64,000 nucleotides of DNA from CALBRZ01 sp964511065 (lineage in GTDB: Bacteria; Planctomycetota; Planctomycetia; Pirellulales; S012-138): positions 1-64,000 of the forward strand of contig CAZEEG010000007.1 in assembly GCA_964511065.1 (NCBI GenBank). The letters run 5' to 3'. The notes under the pieces were generated by a model, which saw only the letters and a list, made by a program, of their open reading frames with translations, was not told where the DNA came from and did not search any database. Shown one piece after another: positions 1-9,054 of this stretch (its first letter is position 1; each line of letters starts with the position of its first letter). The position numbers and the translations under genes are program-made.

Positions 1-1031
1 ACGGAACCTGCTTGGTGTGCGTCTCGTGGACGTACTTCACGCAGTTGATGGTCTTCTCGCGAACTTCCGGAACCCAAACCTTCTTGCAGATCTTGCGCGG
101 CGGGCATTGCACCTGGATCGTCTTGCACTCGCCAGGCTTGTACACGCAGCGGCAGCAGCACGGATCCCAAACCCAGCAGCCAGGCTCCTGGACGCACTTG
201 GTGATCACCGGGCCGGGGCACTCCTCGATCTGCGTTTCCCAGCGGCCGCAGCACACTTGGATCGTCTTCGTGTAGTGAACCGGCTTGCACACCGTGTAGC
301 AGCACTCGCGGTACCGGGTTTCGTACACCGGCTTGCAGACCGTGTAGTGAACTTGCTTGGTGCGGGTTTCATACACCGGCTTGCAGGTCACGTAACGGCA
401 GATCCGCTCGCGGGTTTCATACACCGGCTTGCACACGGTGTAGTGAATCTGCTTGGTGCGGGTCTCGTAGACGGGCTTGCAGACCGTGTAGTGAATCTGC
501 TTGGTGCGGGTTTCATACACCGGCTTGCACACGGTGTAGTGAATCTGCTTGGTGCGGGTCNNNNNNNNNNNNNNNNNNNNNNNNNNNNNNNNNNNNNNNN
601 NNNNNNNNNNNNNNNNNNNNNNNNNNNNNNNNNNNNNNNNNNNNNNNNNNNNNNNNNNNNTCGTAGACGGGCTTGCAGACCGTGTAGTGAATCTGCTTGG
701 TCCGCGTCTCGTACACCGGCTTGCACACCGTGTAATGGCAGTCGCGATAGTGCGTCTCGCGAACGTACTTCACACAGTTGACTTCTTTTTCCTCGCAAAC
801 CGTCTCATAGACGGTTTTGTAGCAGGTGTAATCCTGCTTTTCGTATACAACTTCGCGACACGTTTTCATAACCGTGTGGCAAATCTGTTTGCTGCCACAG
901 TAGCTGACCGTGTCACAGCTCGCCGAGCAGTTGCGGTACTTTGCAGCACCACAGTACCCGGCCAGCGCCATGTTCGCCGTCAACGCCATCACTGCGACGG
1001 CGAGAATCGGCGCCCCCAACGAGCGTCTCAT
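1..1031 (-). CDS. YTV-repeat secreted cysteine-rich protein (partial, gap inside)
   Basis: The ATG at 1031 follows a strong GGAGGAGG ribosome site, and the gene runs off the left edge with no stop seen. The first 24 residues form a signal peptide ending ALA-G. A cysteine-rich head follows, then tandem 16-residue units built on YTVCKPVYETRTKQ (48-bp period), then a Cys-rich segment with WVWDPCCCRC. This matches the planctomycete YTV-repeat family, which is thought to be exported; its function is not known. The many regularly spaced cysteines suggest a disulfide-linked envelope protein, which is inference. The 100-N gap at 561-660 lies inside the repeats and breaks the frame as drawn, although both flanks are plainly the same protein. 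A paralogue without most of the cysteines is at 43096-44604. Confidence 0.85.
290..745 (-). repeat. 48-bp tandem coding repeat (16-residue YTVCKPVYET units)
   Basis: The GGCTTGC core recurs at an exact 48-nt step (426 and 474), and the same unit continues on both sides of the N gap. Units vary mainly at third codon positions and at the residue pairs TK/RE, which indicates selection on the protein. A collapsed repeat is the likely cause of the assembly gap. Confidence 0.85.
561..660. other. Assembly gap of 100 N
   Basis: Exactly 100 N, the customary placeholder for a gap of unknown size. The right flank ends with the first two bases of a Glu codon and the left flank begins with its third base. 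The true gap must therefore be a multiple of three (even zero gives a seamless repeat), whereas 100 is not. Confidence 0.95.
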
Positions 1032-1750
1032 GTTCTTGCCTCCTCCGAGCACGTTTGAGTAGATAGTCCCTGGTCTGTGGGGAACGTATGCCTTAATGAT
1101 TTTCGGCTGAAAACCTGCAAACTCCTTAGCTACTCTTCCTAGATTGTGCTGTCATCGCATCACCCCTTTTCTTGCGTGTCGCCGGTATGTGTCCCAGTTT
1201 CACGGTGAAAAGGCCACTATTGGCAACAATCAGGCTGGGTAGCTAAAGGAGTATGGCTTACAGAAACTTGCGCATCGGGAGCTTTGGGCTAATTGCGTCA
1301 ACCTCTGTTCATGCCGAGGGTTGTGCAGACTGGGGCAAGTAGAAAGAAGCAGGCCCGCCGCGACTGCCCGGCCGTCAAGTGCTGAAAAACGTCAACATGC
1401 GCGGCCGCCAGGCGAATGGGGTACTGACGTTTGTGCCGCAGGTCGGATGGAACCGGGCTATGACGGTTGAACCGGCTGCCCGGCGAGGCCGCAGGTCTCG
1501 CCCCAGGTCGATCCAAGACCTGCCAGCGTTGGAATGCTCTGGTTTTTTGCCGGGCAGCCAAGCTGCGACAGCCAGTGCCGGAGAGCCGGGCAGCTACTTA
1601 GCGGCCGCACTAGGAAGTGCGTCGAGAGGCTGAGTCATCGCTATGCGATTTACGGCCGCCGTCCTTGCCGCCCGTGTTCCAACAGAGCGGGATGGACCAG
1701 CTAGATGAACCACATCGCGTGGTTGCGGCGCAGAAGGCCCCGTGTGTTGC
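1032..1750. other. Intergenic region without a convincing gene
   Basis: It lies between the divergent YTV-repeat gene and the pseudopilin. Short open frames on both strands lack ribosome sites and recognisable content. The only structure seen is an inverted repeat, ACTCCTTAGCTAC at 1121-1133 and GTAGCTAAAGGAGT at 1239-1252, with one bulged base and about 105 nt between arms. It may be regulatory for the minus-strand gene. Confidence 0.5.
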
Positions 1751-1779
1751 TTGACCCGTGCAGGTCTTCAACCTAGGAA
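1751..1779 (+). promoter_or_regulatory. Possible promoter of the pseudopilin gene
   Basis: TTGACC at 1751-1756, a 17-nt spacer, then TAGGAA at 1774-1779. The -35 box is good and the -10 box is weak. It would give a leader of about 230 nt. Confidence 0.3.
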
Positions 1780-1823
1780 CTTTTTGAAGGATGTCCTTTG
1801 AGGGACATCGCCAGGGGTTGAAG
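1766..1823 (+). promoter_or_regulatory. Nested hairpin in the pseudopilin leader
   Basis: The outer arms are CTTCAACC (1766-1773) and GGTTGAAG (1816-1823). The inner arms are GATGTCC (1790-1796) and GGACATC (1803-1809) with a 6-nt loop. Both stems are perfect. A structured leader RNA or an operator is possible; no known riboswitch class is recognised. Confidence 0.4.
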
Positions 1824-2017
1824 GCTGGCAGGGCATCAACCTCACCTTGGCAGAACGAACGACGATTGTGCGGCCAGTTTGTCTCGCTACTGCCGGAAGC
1901 TCCCTCCTTCCCGAGGGCCGGTGGTTGCCAGGTGGCAGGGGAGGTTGCGCGGCCGTCTGTCGTTGTGCCGCCGCGTCATCCTCACCCTTAGTCCAGGCAG
2001 TTCCAAAGGAAGCAATC

Positions 2018-2452
2018 ATGAATCGGCAGTGTCGGTCTGGTTTCACGCTCGTTGAGTTGCTGATCGTGGTGGTCATTTTGGCCATTCTGGCAGCGGCCAT
2101 CATCCCCACCTTCACCGACTCCACCACCGATGCCAGGGCCAGCACGGCCTTGACGAACCTCAATGTGCTGCGCGGCCAAATTCAGCTTTACCGGATGCAG
2201 CACGGTGGGCTGACTCCCTCGGCGACCCTGGTTGAATTGACCATGCAAACCGATGCCACGGGCAGCGAAGGCACGGACTATGGTCCGTACCTGCTGAAGA
2301 TTCCCGTCAATCCGTACACCAACAGCGCCACGGTTCGTCCCGCCGCCAGCAATCCACCGAACGCCGCCAGTGGTGAAGACGATGCCGGGTGGCTCTACCA
2401 CGCCGCCAGCGGAAACATCTGGTTGGACCATGCCGACCACCTCGACGACTAA
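2018..2452 (+). CDS. Type IV pilin-like / type II secretion pseudopilin
   Basis: 144 residues. The ATG at 2018 follows AAAGGA with 7-nt spacing. The open frame extends further upstream, but that part has no pilin features, so this start is chosen. Residues 1-8 end in Gly before FTLVEL, the prepilin peptidase site with Glu at +5. A 20-residue hydrophobic helix follows, then a short globular domain containing the PVNPYTN stretch typical of GspG-like pseudopilins. It would be processed by a prepilin peptidase and act in a type II secretion or pilus-like filament with a secretin such as the one at 46046-50797. It stands alone with its own terminator. Confidence 0.85.
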   Translation: MNRQCRSGFTLVELLIVVVILAILAAAIIPTFTDSTTDARASTALTNLNVLRGQIQLYRMQHGGLTPSATLVELTMQTDATGSEGTDYGPYLLKIPVNPYTNSATVRPAASNPPNAASGEDDAGWLYHAASGNIWLDHADHLDD

Positions 2453-2490
2453 CGCGCACTGATGGCGTGAGATGTGATCGACGCGCGATT

Positions 2491-2551
2491 CGACCTGCGA
2501 ACCCCGGGTCGGCCTGGCAGAAGGCCGGCAGGTTCGCAGGTCGTTTTCTTT
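2491..2551 (+). terminator. Intrinsic terminator after the pseudopilin gene
   Basis: A perfect 13-bp stem, CGACCTGCGAACC (2491-2503) with GGTTCGCAGGTCG (2531-2543), is followed by TTTTCTTT. The loop holds a smaller GGCCT/AGGCC stem. Confidence 0.9.
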
Positions 2552-2743
2552 GGTTGTGCCTTTGCGAAACGGTGACCGCTGACCGGTGGTTCCGCGTGGT
2601 TACCGGCGTGGCCCACGAGGCTGGGAAATCGCCAGCGGTCGCTCACCCGGCGACAGGGGATGGGAGGGGCTGCCCGATCTACCCCAGCATCGCTAAAGTT
2701 TTTCGCCTTAAAAGGTTGCGCATCGAATCCCGCTCGCTTGGGG

Positions 2744-2772
2744 TTGTAGGGCCTGAGTGATCGCCGTAGAGT
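2744..2772 (+). promoter_or_regulatory. Possible rex promoter
   Basis: TTGTAG (2744-2749), a 17-nt spacer and TAGAGT (2767-2772), about 75 nt before the rex start codon. The match to the housekeeping sigma consensus is moderate. No TTGTGA-N6-TCACAA-like Rex site is visible here, so autoregulation is not supported. Confidence 0.3.
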
Positions 2773-2850
2773 GTAAGTGGGGAACGTGCCACCTCTGGGG
2801 AGAGGCCGTTTCCCCTCGGAACTCGCCCATCGCGACGGCTCAATTCCCAC

Positions 2851-3567
2851 ATGAAGAGCGGTCCCAAGAAGAACTCGACCAACGGCAAGAGCATCGCCGT
2901 GCCTAAGGCGGTCGTTCAGCGGTTGAGCTATTATCTCCGCGAGCTTCAGCACCTGCTGCGAGACGGCCGCGATACCATCAGTTCCACGCAACTTGGTCAG
3001 TTACTTGGGTTTACTGATGCACAAGTCCGTAAGGACCTGGCCTACTTCGGGCATTTTGGCTACCCGGGCATCGGTTATCGTTGCGAGGAACTGATTGCGG
3101 CCATCTGTCGGATCCTGGGGACCGATCAACAGTGGCCGGTTGCGCTGGTGGGGGCCGGTAACCTCGGGCGAGCCTTGCTGGGTTACCGCGGGTTTTCCCA
3201 ACAGGGGTTTCGCCTGGTGGCCGCGTTCGACATTGATCGGACCAAACAGCACTCGACCATCGAAGGGGTACCGGTTTACGATTTCGACCGGTTGGCGCAA
3301 GTTGTACGAGAGCATAGTATTAAGCTCGCGATCGTTGCCGTGCCCGCCGCGGCGGCCCAGTCGGTGGCCGATCGGTTGGTGGAAGCCGGCATCGAAGGCA
3401 TCTTGAATTTCGCTCCGGTTACGCTATCACTGCCAGAGGGAGTCAGTTCCGTCGGCGTCGACTTGGCGATTGAGTTGGAACAACTCTCCTTTGCGGTGAC
3501 CAACCGGGCCAGCGGCCAACTGCGAAGCCACCCAACCCCTACTGACTCCAAGGCGGCAAACGGGTAA
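2851..3567 (+). CDS. rex: Redox-sensing transcriptional repressor Rex
   Basis: 238 residues, close to the family length of about 210-230 plus a short basic N-terminal tail. Residues 18-75 form the winged-helix domain, with the diagnostic QVRKDLAYFG recognition region and the following GYPGIGY. A Rossmann fold follows with GAGNLG at 101-106 and AFDID about 20 residues later, which binds NADH/NAD+. The C-terminal domain-swap helix is present (VDLAIELEQLSF). Rex releases DNA when NADH rises and commonly controls respiratory and fermentation genes; the respiratory cluster starts 13 kb away, but no Rex site was found there. No clear ribosome site precedes the ATG. Confidence 0.95.
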   Translation: MKSGPKKNSTNGKSIAVPKAVVQRLSYYLRELQHLLRDGRDTISSTQLGQLLGFTDAQVRKDLAYFGHFGYPGIGYRCEELIAAICRILGTDQQWPVALVGAGNLGRALLGYRGFSQQGFRLVAAFDIDRTKQHSTIEGVPVYDFDRLAQVVREHSIKLAIVAVPAAAAQSVADRLVEAGIEGILNFAPVTLSLPEGVSSVGVDLAIELEQLSFAVTNRASGQLRSHPTPTDSKAANG

Positions 3568-3647
3568 CATACCCCCAAACGCCAGCGGCGATGGCTACCG
3601 GGTGCCCCCCAGGGCCAATTGGCCGTCTCCTACCCTGAAAACTTCCT

Positions 3648-3719
3648 TAGCCCGTGGTGTAATTGGCAACACTAGGGATTTTGGCTCCCTCATTCCAGGT
3701 TCGAGTCCTGGCGGGCTAG
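3648..3719 (+). tRNA. tRNA-Gln (TTG)
   Basis: The acceptor stem TAGCCCG pairs with CGGGCTA, with the weak U1-A72 pair typical of tRNA-Gln. The D arm GTGTAATTGGCAAC is present. The anticodon stem AGGGA/TCCCT carries loop TTTTGGC with anticodon TTG. The T arm contains GGTTCGAGTCC. The discriminator is G and no CCA is encoded. Confidence 0.97.
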
Positions 3720-3730
3720 TTCTCACTTGG

Positions 3731-3765
3731 GCCGCTGCCGAAGCCTCGCAGCGGCTTTCTCCTTT
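3731..3765 (+). terminator. Intrinsic terminator after tRNA-Gln
   Basis: A perfect 8-bp stem, GCCGCTGC (3731-3738) with GCAGCGGC (3748-3755), is followed by TTTCTCCTTTTT. It ends 20 nt before the next start codon, so that gene needs its own promoter or read-through. Confidence 0.88.
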
Positions 3766-3785
3766 TTGCAGCGGGCTGCTCCCCG

Positions 3786-4502
3786 ATGGCTGGCAGGTTT
3801 TCCGAGTATCGGGTGTTTTTTCGGGAGTTTCGGCGGAACTTCTACAGCACCGGGGCCATCAGTCCCAGCAGCGGCTTTCTGGCCCGGGCCTTGGCCCGCT
3901 ATGTGCGCCACCCGCTGAACGATGGCGGCGAACCTGCGACCGGAGGCCGCCGCATCCTGGAAGTCGGCCCAGGCACCGGGGCGGTGACTCGGCAGATACT
4001 GGCCGCGCTACAGCCCGGCGATACCCTCGATGTGGTCGAGTTGAACGAAGCCTTCGTTGCCCTGTTGCAACACCGCCTGGAGCACGATCCCAACTTTCGC
4101 CCTTACGCCGATCGCGTTCGTGTGCTCCACCAGAAGGTGGAAGACATGCCACCGGATGTGCAGTACGACCTGGTGGTGTCGGGCTTGCCGCTGAACAACT
4201 TCCCCGTGCCTGCCGTGGAAACCATCCTGGCCACGCTGCGGCGACTGCTCAAGCCGGATGGGATATTGTCGTATTTTGAGTACGTGGCACTACGGCGGAT
4301 CAAAGCGTGCGTCAGCCGGGGGCCCGAGCGCGAACGGCTCCTGGGCGTCGGGCGTGTGATGGGAGCGGCTCTCAAGGAATTTGAGATTCGCCGCGACTGC
4401 ATTTGCTTCAACGTGCCGCCAGCCTGGGTGCATCACCTGCGCTTCGCCAAGTCGGAGGCGAGCCAGCCCAGCGCTCAACAGGCATCTGAGGCAACGGGCT
4501 GA
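3786..4502 (+). CDS. Class I SAM-dependent methyltransferase, phospholipid N-methyltransferase-like
   Basis: 238 residues. SAM motif I is EVGPGTGAVT at 59-68, followed by the acidic VVELNE loop that binds the SAM ribose. The motif IV region reads DLVVSGLPLNNFP, where NNFP is characteristic of Rhodobacter-type PmtA phosphatidylethanolamine N-methyltransferases and their relatives; rRNA adenine dimethylases have a different sequence here. The N-terminal helix rich in Phe and Arg (FFREFRRNFY) could dock on membrane. The likely role is stepwise methylation of phosphatidylethanolamine or another amino lipid at the inner membrane. The start follows the tRNA terminator closely and has no strong ribosome site. 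Confidence 0.75.
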   Translation: MAGRFSEYRVFFREFRRNFYSTGAISPSSGFLARALARYVRHPLNDGGEPATGGRRILEVGPGTGAVTRQILAALQPGDTLDVVELNEAFVALLQHRLEHDPNFRPYADRVRVLHQKVEDMPPDVQYDLVVSGLPLNNFPVPAVETILATLRRLLKPDGILSYFEYVALRRIKACVSRGPERERLLGVGRVMGAALKEFEIRRDCICFNVPPAWVHHLRFAKSEASQPSAQQASEATG

Positions 4503-4595
4503 ACGGCCGTGATCCAGCCTCACGCCGTTGATCGCTGCCAGTACAGATAGTTCACCGCCGCCCTTGGGTCGTGCAGGGCTGTGGCGCCCAGAACG

Positions 4596-6851
4596 CTAAT
4601 AGATGGTCCGCGGTTTGTCTTGGGCGACATCCTCGGTGAACTGGTCGAAGATGGTCCAGACATTGATCTCCTTGCGGAGATTGTCGATATATTGCCGGAC
4701 CTGTTCCGACCGATCCTCGGTTTGCAGTTTCTTGCGGATTTCTGTCTGCGCTTCGAGGAATTCAACCCGGCCCGCCGCTTGCCGCTCCTGCACGCGGATG
4801 ATGTGGAAGCTTTGGCGGTCTTCGATGATGGGGCTAAGCTGGCCGACGGGCAGTTCAAAGAGGGCCCGATCCAGAGCCTCGCAAACCAGGCTGTTCTTGG
4901 TGGTCCAGTCGCGTTGGCCGCCATCGCTGGCGGTGGGACCATCGGAATGTTGGCGAGCCACTTCAGCAAACGGTACGCCGTCGAGCACCATGTTGCCCAG
5001 CATGGCAATCCGGCGATAGGCTTCTTCCTTGCTGCGACTGCCGCTGAACTCCACCGTGAGTTGTTCCCAGCGGGCCTTGGCAGGGAATTCAAAGTCGGCC
5101 AGGTGCGCGCGGTAGTAATCCACCATGGCCTGGTGCGTGATTTCTTTCTCGTTCTTTATCTGCTGCCGGGCCCAGGTGCCTGCCATCGTGCGGTCGATGA
5201 ACTGCTGGCGATACTGAACCAGGCTGATCCCTTGGGCCCGCATGGCCTGGTCCAACTCGCCGCGGTTGGTCACCTCAAACTGGCTCAGCAGGTTCGGAAT
5301 CTCCTTCTCCTCGAACGGTTCGATGAACTGCTCGCGGAGCTTCGGCAGGTTTTCCTTGGGCACCTTGTTCTTGATATCCACCAACAGCAGCTTGATATCG
5401 ATGTGCTGCGCCAGCAATTTCTGAATCAGCGCAACTCGCTGCGTTTCCAGCACGTCCTCAGGCACTTTGTCCAGGTAGGGCTCCAGCAGCTTATCGACCT
5501 CGGGCAGGATTTCCGAAAGCAGAATGACTTCAGGACCGACCGTGGCCAGGCAGCGATCGCCGTTGATGTTCAACAATTCCCGCAGTAGCTCCTGCGGAGA
5601 ATTGCGTTCCGGTTTTGGCAGTTCGCCTTGGGACTGAAGCCCGGCCGCGGCAGCTCCTCCCTGCGAGACCATGGGACCATTTGAAACGCCTGCCATGGGA
5701 CGCGAGGGCGGGGTCGCCTGCGTTTGCACGGCACGCGCGGTGGGATCACCGGCCCAAGCCGCATCGTCTGAGGCCATACCGTCCGGGGCTGCCCCGTAGC
5801 GCGGATCAGCGGGGGCCGTCGCCGCGGCAACATTGCGCTTACGGTAGTCGGCGGCCGGATTGGATCGCAGCAGCGGATGCTCTGTGTGCCCAAACGGAAG
5901 CGACCAGCCCGATGTTTCGCGCGCCGGCGGGACCGAAGGTTCGCCCCCATAGACCGGTGGACCGGGCAGTTGTCCCGCTGGCACTTGCGGAGATTCGGCC
6001 CTGTAGGCCCCCGTGGGCGGCAGCTCGCCAGGGGACGCCGCTCCGGTAACGGGCGCTGTGCCTGCCATTGGCGCCGGACCGGCTTGCATCCCGGAACTTA
6101 AAGGGGGGATCCCCGTCGAGGGGCGCATGCCAGTTGCCGCGGTACCTGGATAAGGAACCGCGTACGGATCGTAGACCGTACTGGATTGGCCGGCATACGG
6201 AGGTTGGCTGGTATAGGAAGGTTGGCCTGGCGCCGTGGTCGGGTAAGGCGAAGCGTACGGTGGTGCCTGGCTCGGCGCGGCACCCGTGCTACCGGTAGAT
6301 GGCGGAGCACTGCCCGGTGGCCCCGGCGTACCCGGAACGGCCCTTGGAGATGCAGCGTGGGGCAAGTGCCAAGGGGCGGACGGTGGTGCATCGGTCGATG
6401 GATACGTTCCCAGTGGAGATGGTCCGCCTAAAGGCGCATTCCCGCCGGGAACTGGTGAGGGCTGCAATGGCGCTGAGCCGGGCGGGGCACTTCCCCAGGG
6501 CGCGTGGAAATCCATCGGGGCGGCGGTATGCGTCGCGGGGCGACGGGCACCGGTCGGCGCCGTGGCTTCTGCCCGGGTTGAGCGGGCCGTGGCGGCCTTC
6601 GCTTCGGCCCAATAGCCCGAGTCGTCATCGACGGTTCGGCTGGCGGTCGTGGGGCCGCTGGCTGCTCCTTGGGCCAAGACCCGGCTACCGTCGCTGCCCC
6701 ATAGCAGGGAGACAGCGGCCGCGAAGGCTGCGGACCATGACCGGCAGCTAGCACGAATGCTGAAGACCACAGCAAGCCCTTGAGACAACTTGGACCGATT
6801 GGATCGATTCTGCCCATTGCATCGGCAGGTCCGATCAGCGAATTGACGCAA
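4596..6851 (-). CDS. Exported parvulin-type peptidyl-prolyl isomerase (SurA/PpiC family)
   Basis: About 751 residues from a TTG at 6851, which has AAGGA nearby. A GTG about 29 codons downstream is an alternative, because the hydrophobic export segment lies after both. Residues 70-420 are low-complexity Pro/Ala/Gly/Ser sequence. A SurA-like chaperone region follows (ATVGPEVILLSEILPE onward). The last 160 residues hold one parvulin domain with FAEVARQHSDGP, GGQRDW and SFHIIRV. The family isomerises X-Pro bonds and assists folding of exported proteins. The long disordered linker is unusual and could span the periplasm. It lies 151 nt downstream of the peptidase-like gene on the same strand. Confidence 0.85.
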   Translation of the reverse strand: MRQFADRTCRCNGQNRSNRSKLSQGLAVVFSIRASCRSWSAAFAAAVSLLWGSDGSRVLAQGAASGPTTASRTVDDDSGYWAEAKAATARSTRAEATAPTGARRPATHTAAPMDFHAPWGSAPPGSAPLQPSPVPGGNAPLGGPSPLGTYPSTDAPPSAPWHLPHAASPRAVPGTPGPPGSAPPSTGSTGAAPSQAPPYASPYPTTAPGQPSYTSQPPYAGQSSTVYDPYAVPYPGTAATGMRPSTGIPPLSSGMQAGPAPMAGTAPVTGAASPGELPPTGAYRAESPQVPAGQLPGPPVYGGEPSVPPARETSGWSLPFGHTEHPLLRSNPAADYRKRNVAAATAPADPRYGAAPDGMASDDAAWAGDPTARAVQTQATPPSRPMAGVSNGPMVSQGGAAAAGLQSQGELPKPERNSPQELLRELLNINGDRCLATVGPEVILLSEILPEVDKLLEPYLDKVPEDVLETQRVALIQKLLAQHIDIKLLLVDIKNKVPKENLPKLREQFIEPFEEKEIPNLLSQFEVTNRGELDQAMRAQGISLVQYRQQFIDRTMAGTWARQQIKNEKEITHQAMVDYYRAHLADFEFPAKARWEQLTVEFSGSRSKEEAYRRIAMLGNMVLDGVPFAEVARQHSDGPTASDGGQRDWTTKNSLVCEALDRALFELPVGQLSPIIEDRQSFHIIRVQERQAAGRVEFLEAQTEIRKKLQTEDRSEQVRQYIDNLRKEINVWTIFDQFTEDVAQDKPRTIY

Positions 6852-7002
6852 AATGCGTTTTCCTTAGCGGCAATAAGGGCTAAGGCAGTCGCGGATCATA
6901 GAATCGGCGGCAGCACCCGGCAATCGCAGTTGAAGCCCTGCAACCAGATTCATGGGGGAAACCGTATCTGGTCGCTGGGCGTGGCTGACTGCGCTGCCCG
7001 TG

Positions 7003-8268
7003 CTACCGTCGCAGCGCCTCGCCGCTCATGTAAATGCCTTCACGCGGCGGTGGCGGTACGTTTGGCTCTGCGTTGATCGGCTCAGGGATCGGCGGCTGCT
7101 CGGGCCGATAACGCTGGGCCGGGGCCGATTCGTCGCGACTCCATTCCAGAATGATCTGCCGCGCCTGTTGCGGGGGCTGAGGGCGTGTGACCTGGACCGG
7201 TTGCGGATCGTTCCCGGGCTGCGCGGCTGGTTGCGATCGAAATGCGCTGCCGGCAGCTTGCTGCTGCGGAGGATGCCAGCCTTGCTTGCGCCCGCTCACC
7301 ATGATGTTGGGGGCGTGGGCGCTGGGAGCCAACTCGCTATCGCGCGGCTCTGCCCGATGTTCCCCACCCACGGGCACCAGGCGTCCACCGGACCAGCGGC
7401 GATTGTCGGCGATCGTGTCTTCACTCTGGCTGGTTACGTTTCCTTGCTCGGGACTTTGTCCGCGCACCAGCAGATTGGGCTGGGGACGCTCGCGTTTGCT
7501 ATCGCCGCCCGAGGCAAACAGGGTGCTGTTATCCAGCGGAGGGCTGCCTTGCTTGACCCATTCGAGCCATTGGTTCTGCAAGTCGCCCAGTCCCTGGTAG
7601 CCGTAGTGCTGGGCGATGGCGCCGGCCCAGTCTTCGTTGCGCATGCCCGTGGTGAGGAACTCCAGAAACTTGCGGCGGCCGCCCTGTCCGATCAGGTAGG
7701 TGGCCAGCGAATGCCCTTGCGCGTACAGCGGCAGCATGTCGCTGGGGTACTCCTTCATGCGGAACATTTCGCTGAAGGAGATGCCACGGCGCGTGCGCAA
7801 GAATTGGATCAGCATTTGCTGCTGCTTGGCGCGCTCGCTGGGATGCTCCACGGTGGTGCAGGCGCCTTCGTCGGCCCAGCGCGGGAGCGGACGGCGAAAG
7901 TAGCTGGCAAACACCGTGTGGTTCACTTCGTGTGGCAGGACGCTATCGAGAATCCGCTCGTAGGAGCCTTGGATCGACATCCGCCAGTCGTACACGTGGC
8001 CCGCGTTAAATACAAACGTGGTCACGCCGCCTGAGCCGAGGTTGGGGGAAACCTTGGCTTGGATCGGGCAAGGCTGTGCCCACTGCGGCAGCGGTTTGCC
8101 CAGCCAGGCGATGGCCAGGTCGTCCCGATACTGCTCGGCCGCCTCGGCAATGTTCTTGGCCATTTCGGGCGTGGGAGCGGTCACAACAAAATTGGGAGTC
8201 GCATACGTGGCTCCCAACGATAGCATCGCAGCGGCAATGATGGCCCAGCAGAAACGTTGAGCTTCCAT
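7003..8268 (-). CDS. Exported gluzincin-like metallopeptidase (Peptidase MA type)
   Basis: 421 residues. The ATG at 8268 follows GGGAGAG. A signal peptide occupies residues 1-23. HEVNH at 113-117 is an HExxH zinc site, and WADEGAC at 131-137 supplies the expected third ligand, Glu134, of gluzincins. A mixed helical region follows, with YAQGHSLATYLIGQGG resembling the Peptidase_MA_2 fold. The C-terminal 170 residues are Pro/Gln/Arg-rich and probably disordered. The likely role is proteolysis or binding in the periplasm. It sits upstream of the PPIase on the same strand, so the two may form an envelope-protein quality-control unit, which is inference. Confidence 0.75.
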   Translation of the reverse strand: MEAQRFCWAIIAAAMLSLGATYATPNFVVTAPTPEMAKNIAEAAEQYRDDLAIAWLGKPLPQWAQPCPIQAKVSPNLGSGGVTTFVFNAGHVYDWRMSIQGSYERILDSVLPHEVNHTVFASYFRRPLPRWADEGACTTVEHPSERAKQQQMLIQFLRTRRGISFSEMFRMKEYPSDMLPLYAQGHSLATYLIGQGGRRKFLEFLTTGMRNEDWAGAIAQHYGYQGLGDLQNQWLEWVKQGSPPLDNSTLFASGGDSKRERPQPNLLVRGQSPEQGNVTSQSEDTIADNRRWSGGRLVPVGGEHRAEPRDSELAPSAHAPNIMVSGRKQGWHPPQQQAAGSAFRSQPAAQPGNDPQPVQVTRPQPPQQARQIILEWSRDESAPAQRYRPEQPPIPEPINAEPNVPPPPREGIYMSGEALRR

Positions 8269-9054
8269 GCTCTCTCCCAAGTGGCTACGGCCGCATGGCG
8301 TGCGGCCTGGGTCGTCGACGCTCACGCTGAGGTGCAGCGTGGGTGCGGGTGCGTCGGTCGCGGAGACTAGTCTTTTCCAGACCCGGCGACCAGAGCGATT
8401 TTCCAAATTCAACACGGCGTGGCAGGCAGGGGAATCTGGGGGGACAAAAAACGAAAACTGCGTCATGCTGTCGCATGGGCAACACCAGCGGCCTTCATGC
8501 CCGAACTTCCCGTCGGCGCAGCCGCACGCGGCGGACTGATATTGGGGGCGACGAAGAAAGCAAATAGGCGGGGGGTATGAAGGCGGGGGGAGCTAGTTCA
8601 AGTAAACCCAAGCGGTGGTCGTAACGGCACAAGCGGCAGCACGTCGCCCTGTGCATGGCTGCCGTGAGATAGGGCCGTTGTTGGAAATGGCTTGATTGAC
8701 GCCTGCACGGCTTAGGTCCGCTAGCGCCCCAGGCATACTTCCCTAACGGCAGGCTTACCCCCAAGGGCAGCTTAGCCACCGCTGTGGCGGACGCGCTGGG
8801 CGCAAGAGTCAACCAGCCAAGCTCGTATCTTGCCCGCGAAAGAAACCCATGGGGTTTTCTTCTCCAACGCGAACGTACCGAATCCTCCCCCCGCTCGCTA
8901 GGGATTTTTCCCAAAAGCCGAAAAATCTGCATACCCCTCAAGGTGCGGCCACTTCGTCTTCCCACAGGTGCCTTGGCACGCCGGATGCTCAAACGGCGTG
9001 GGGCCGGATTCAACCGGTCGCCGTCCGTTCTTGCTTACCCGCGGAGTTACGACC
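8269..9054. other. Intergenic region between divergent genes
   Basis: It separates the minus-strand peptidase gene and the plus-strand SDR gene. Open frames here (for example the long minus-strand one at 8495-9013) show Arg/Pro-rich composition and no family resemblance. A loose stem CGGCAGC (8634-8640) / GCTGCCG (8658-8664) is visible. No convincing promoter, RNA or gene is seen. Confidence 0.5.

Noticed and set aside
3602..4279. A plus-strand open frame across the tRNA
   Set aside because: It runs through tRNA-Gln and its terminator and then in the wrong frame of the methyltransferase.
8495..9013. A 172-codon minus-strand open frame upstream of the peptidase gene
   Set aside because: Arg/Ser/Pro-rich, no ribosome site, no motifs; most likely chance in GC-rich DNA.
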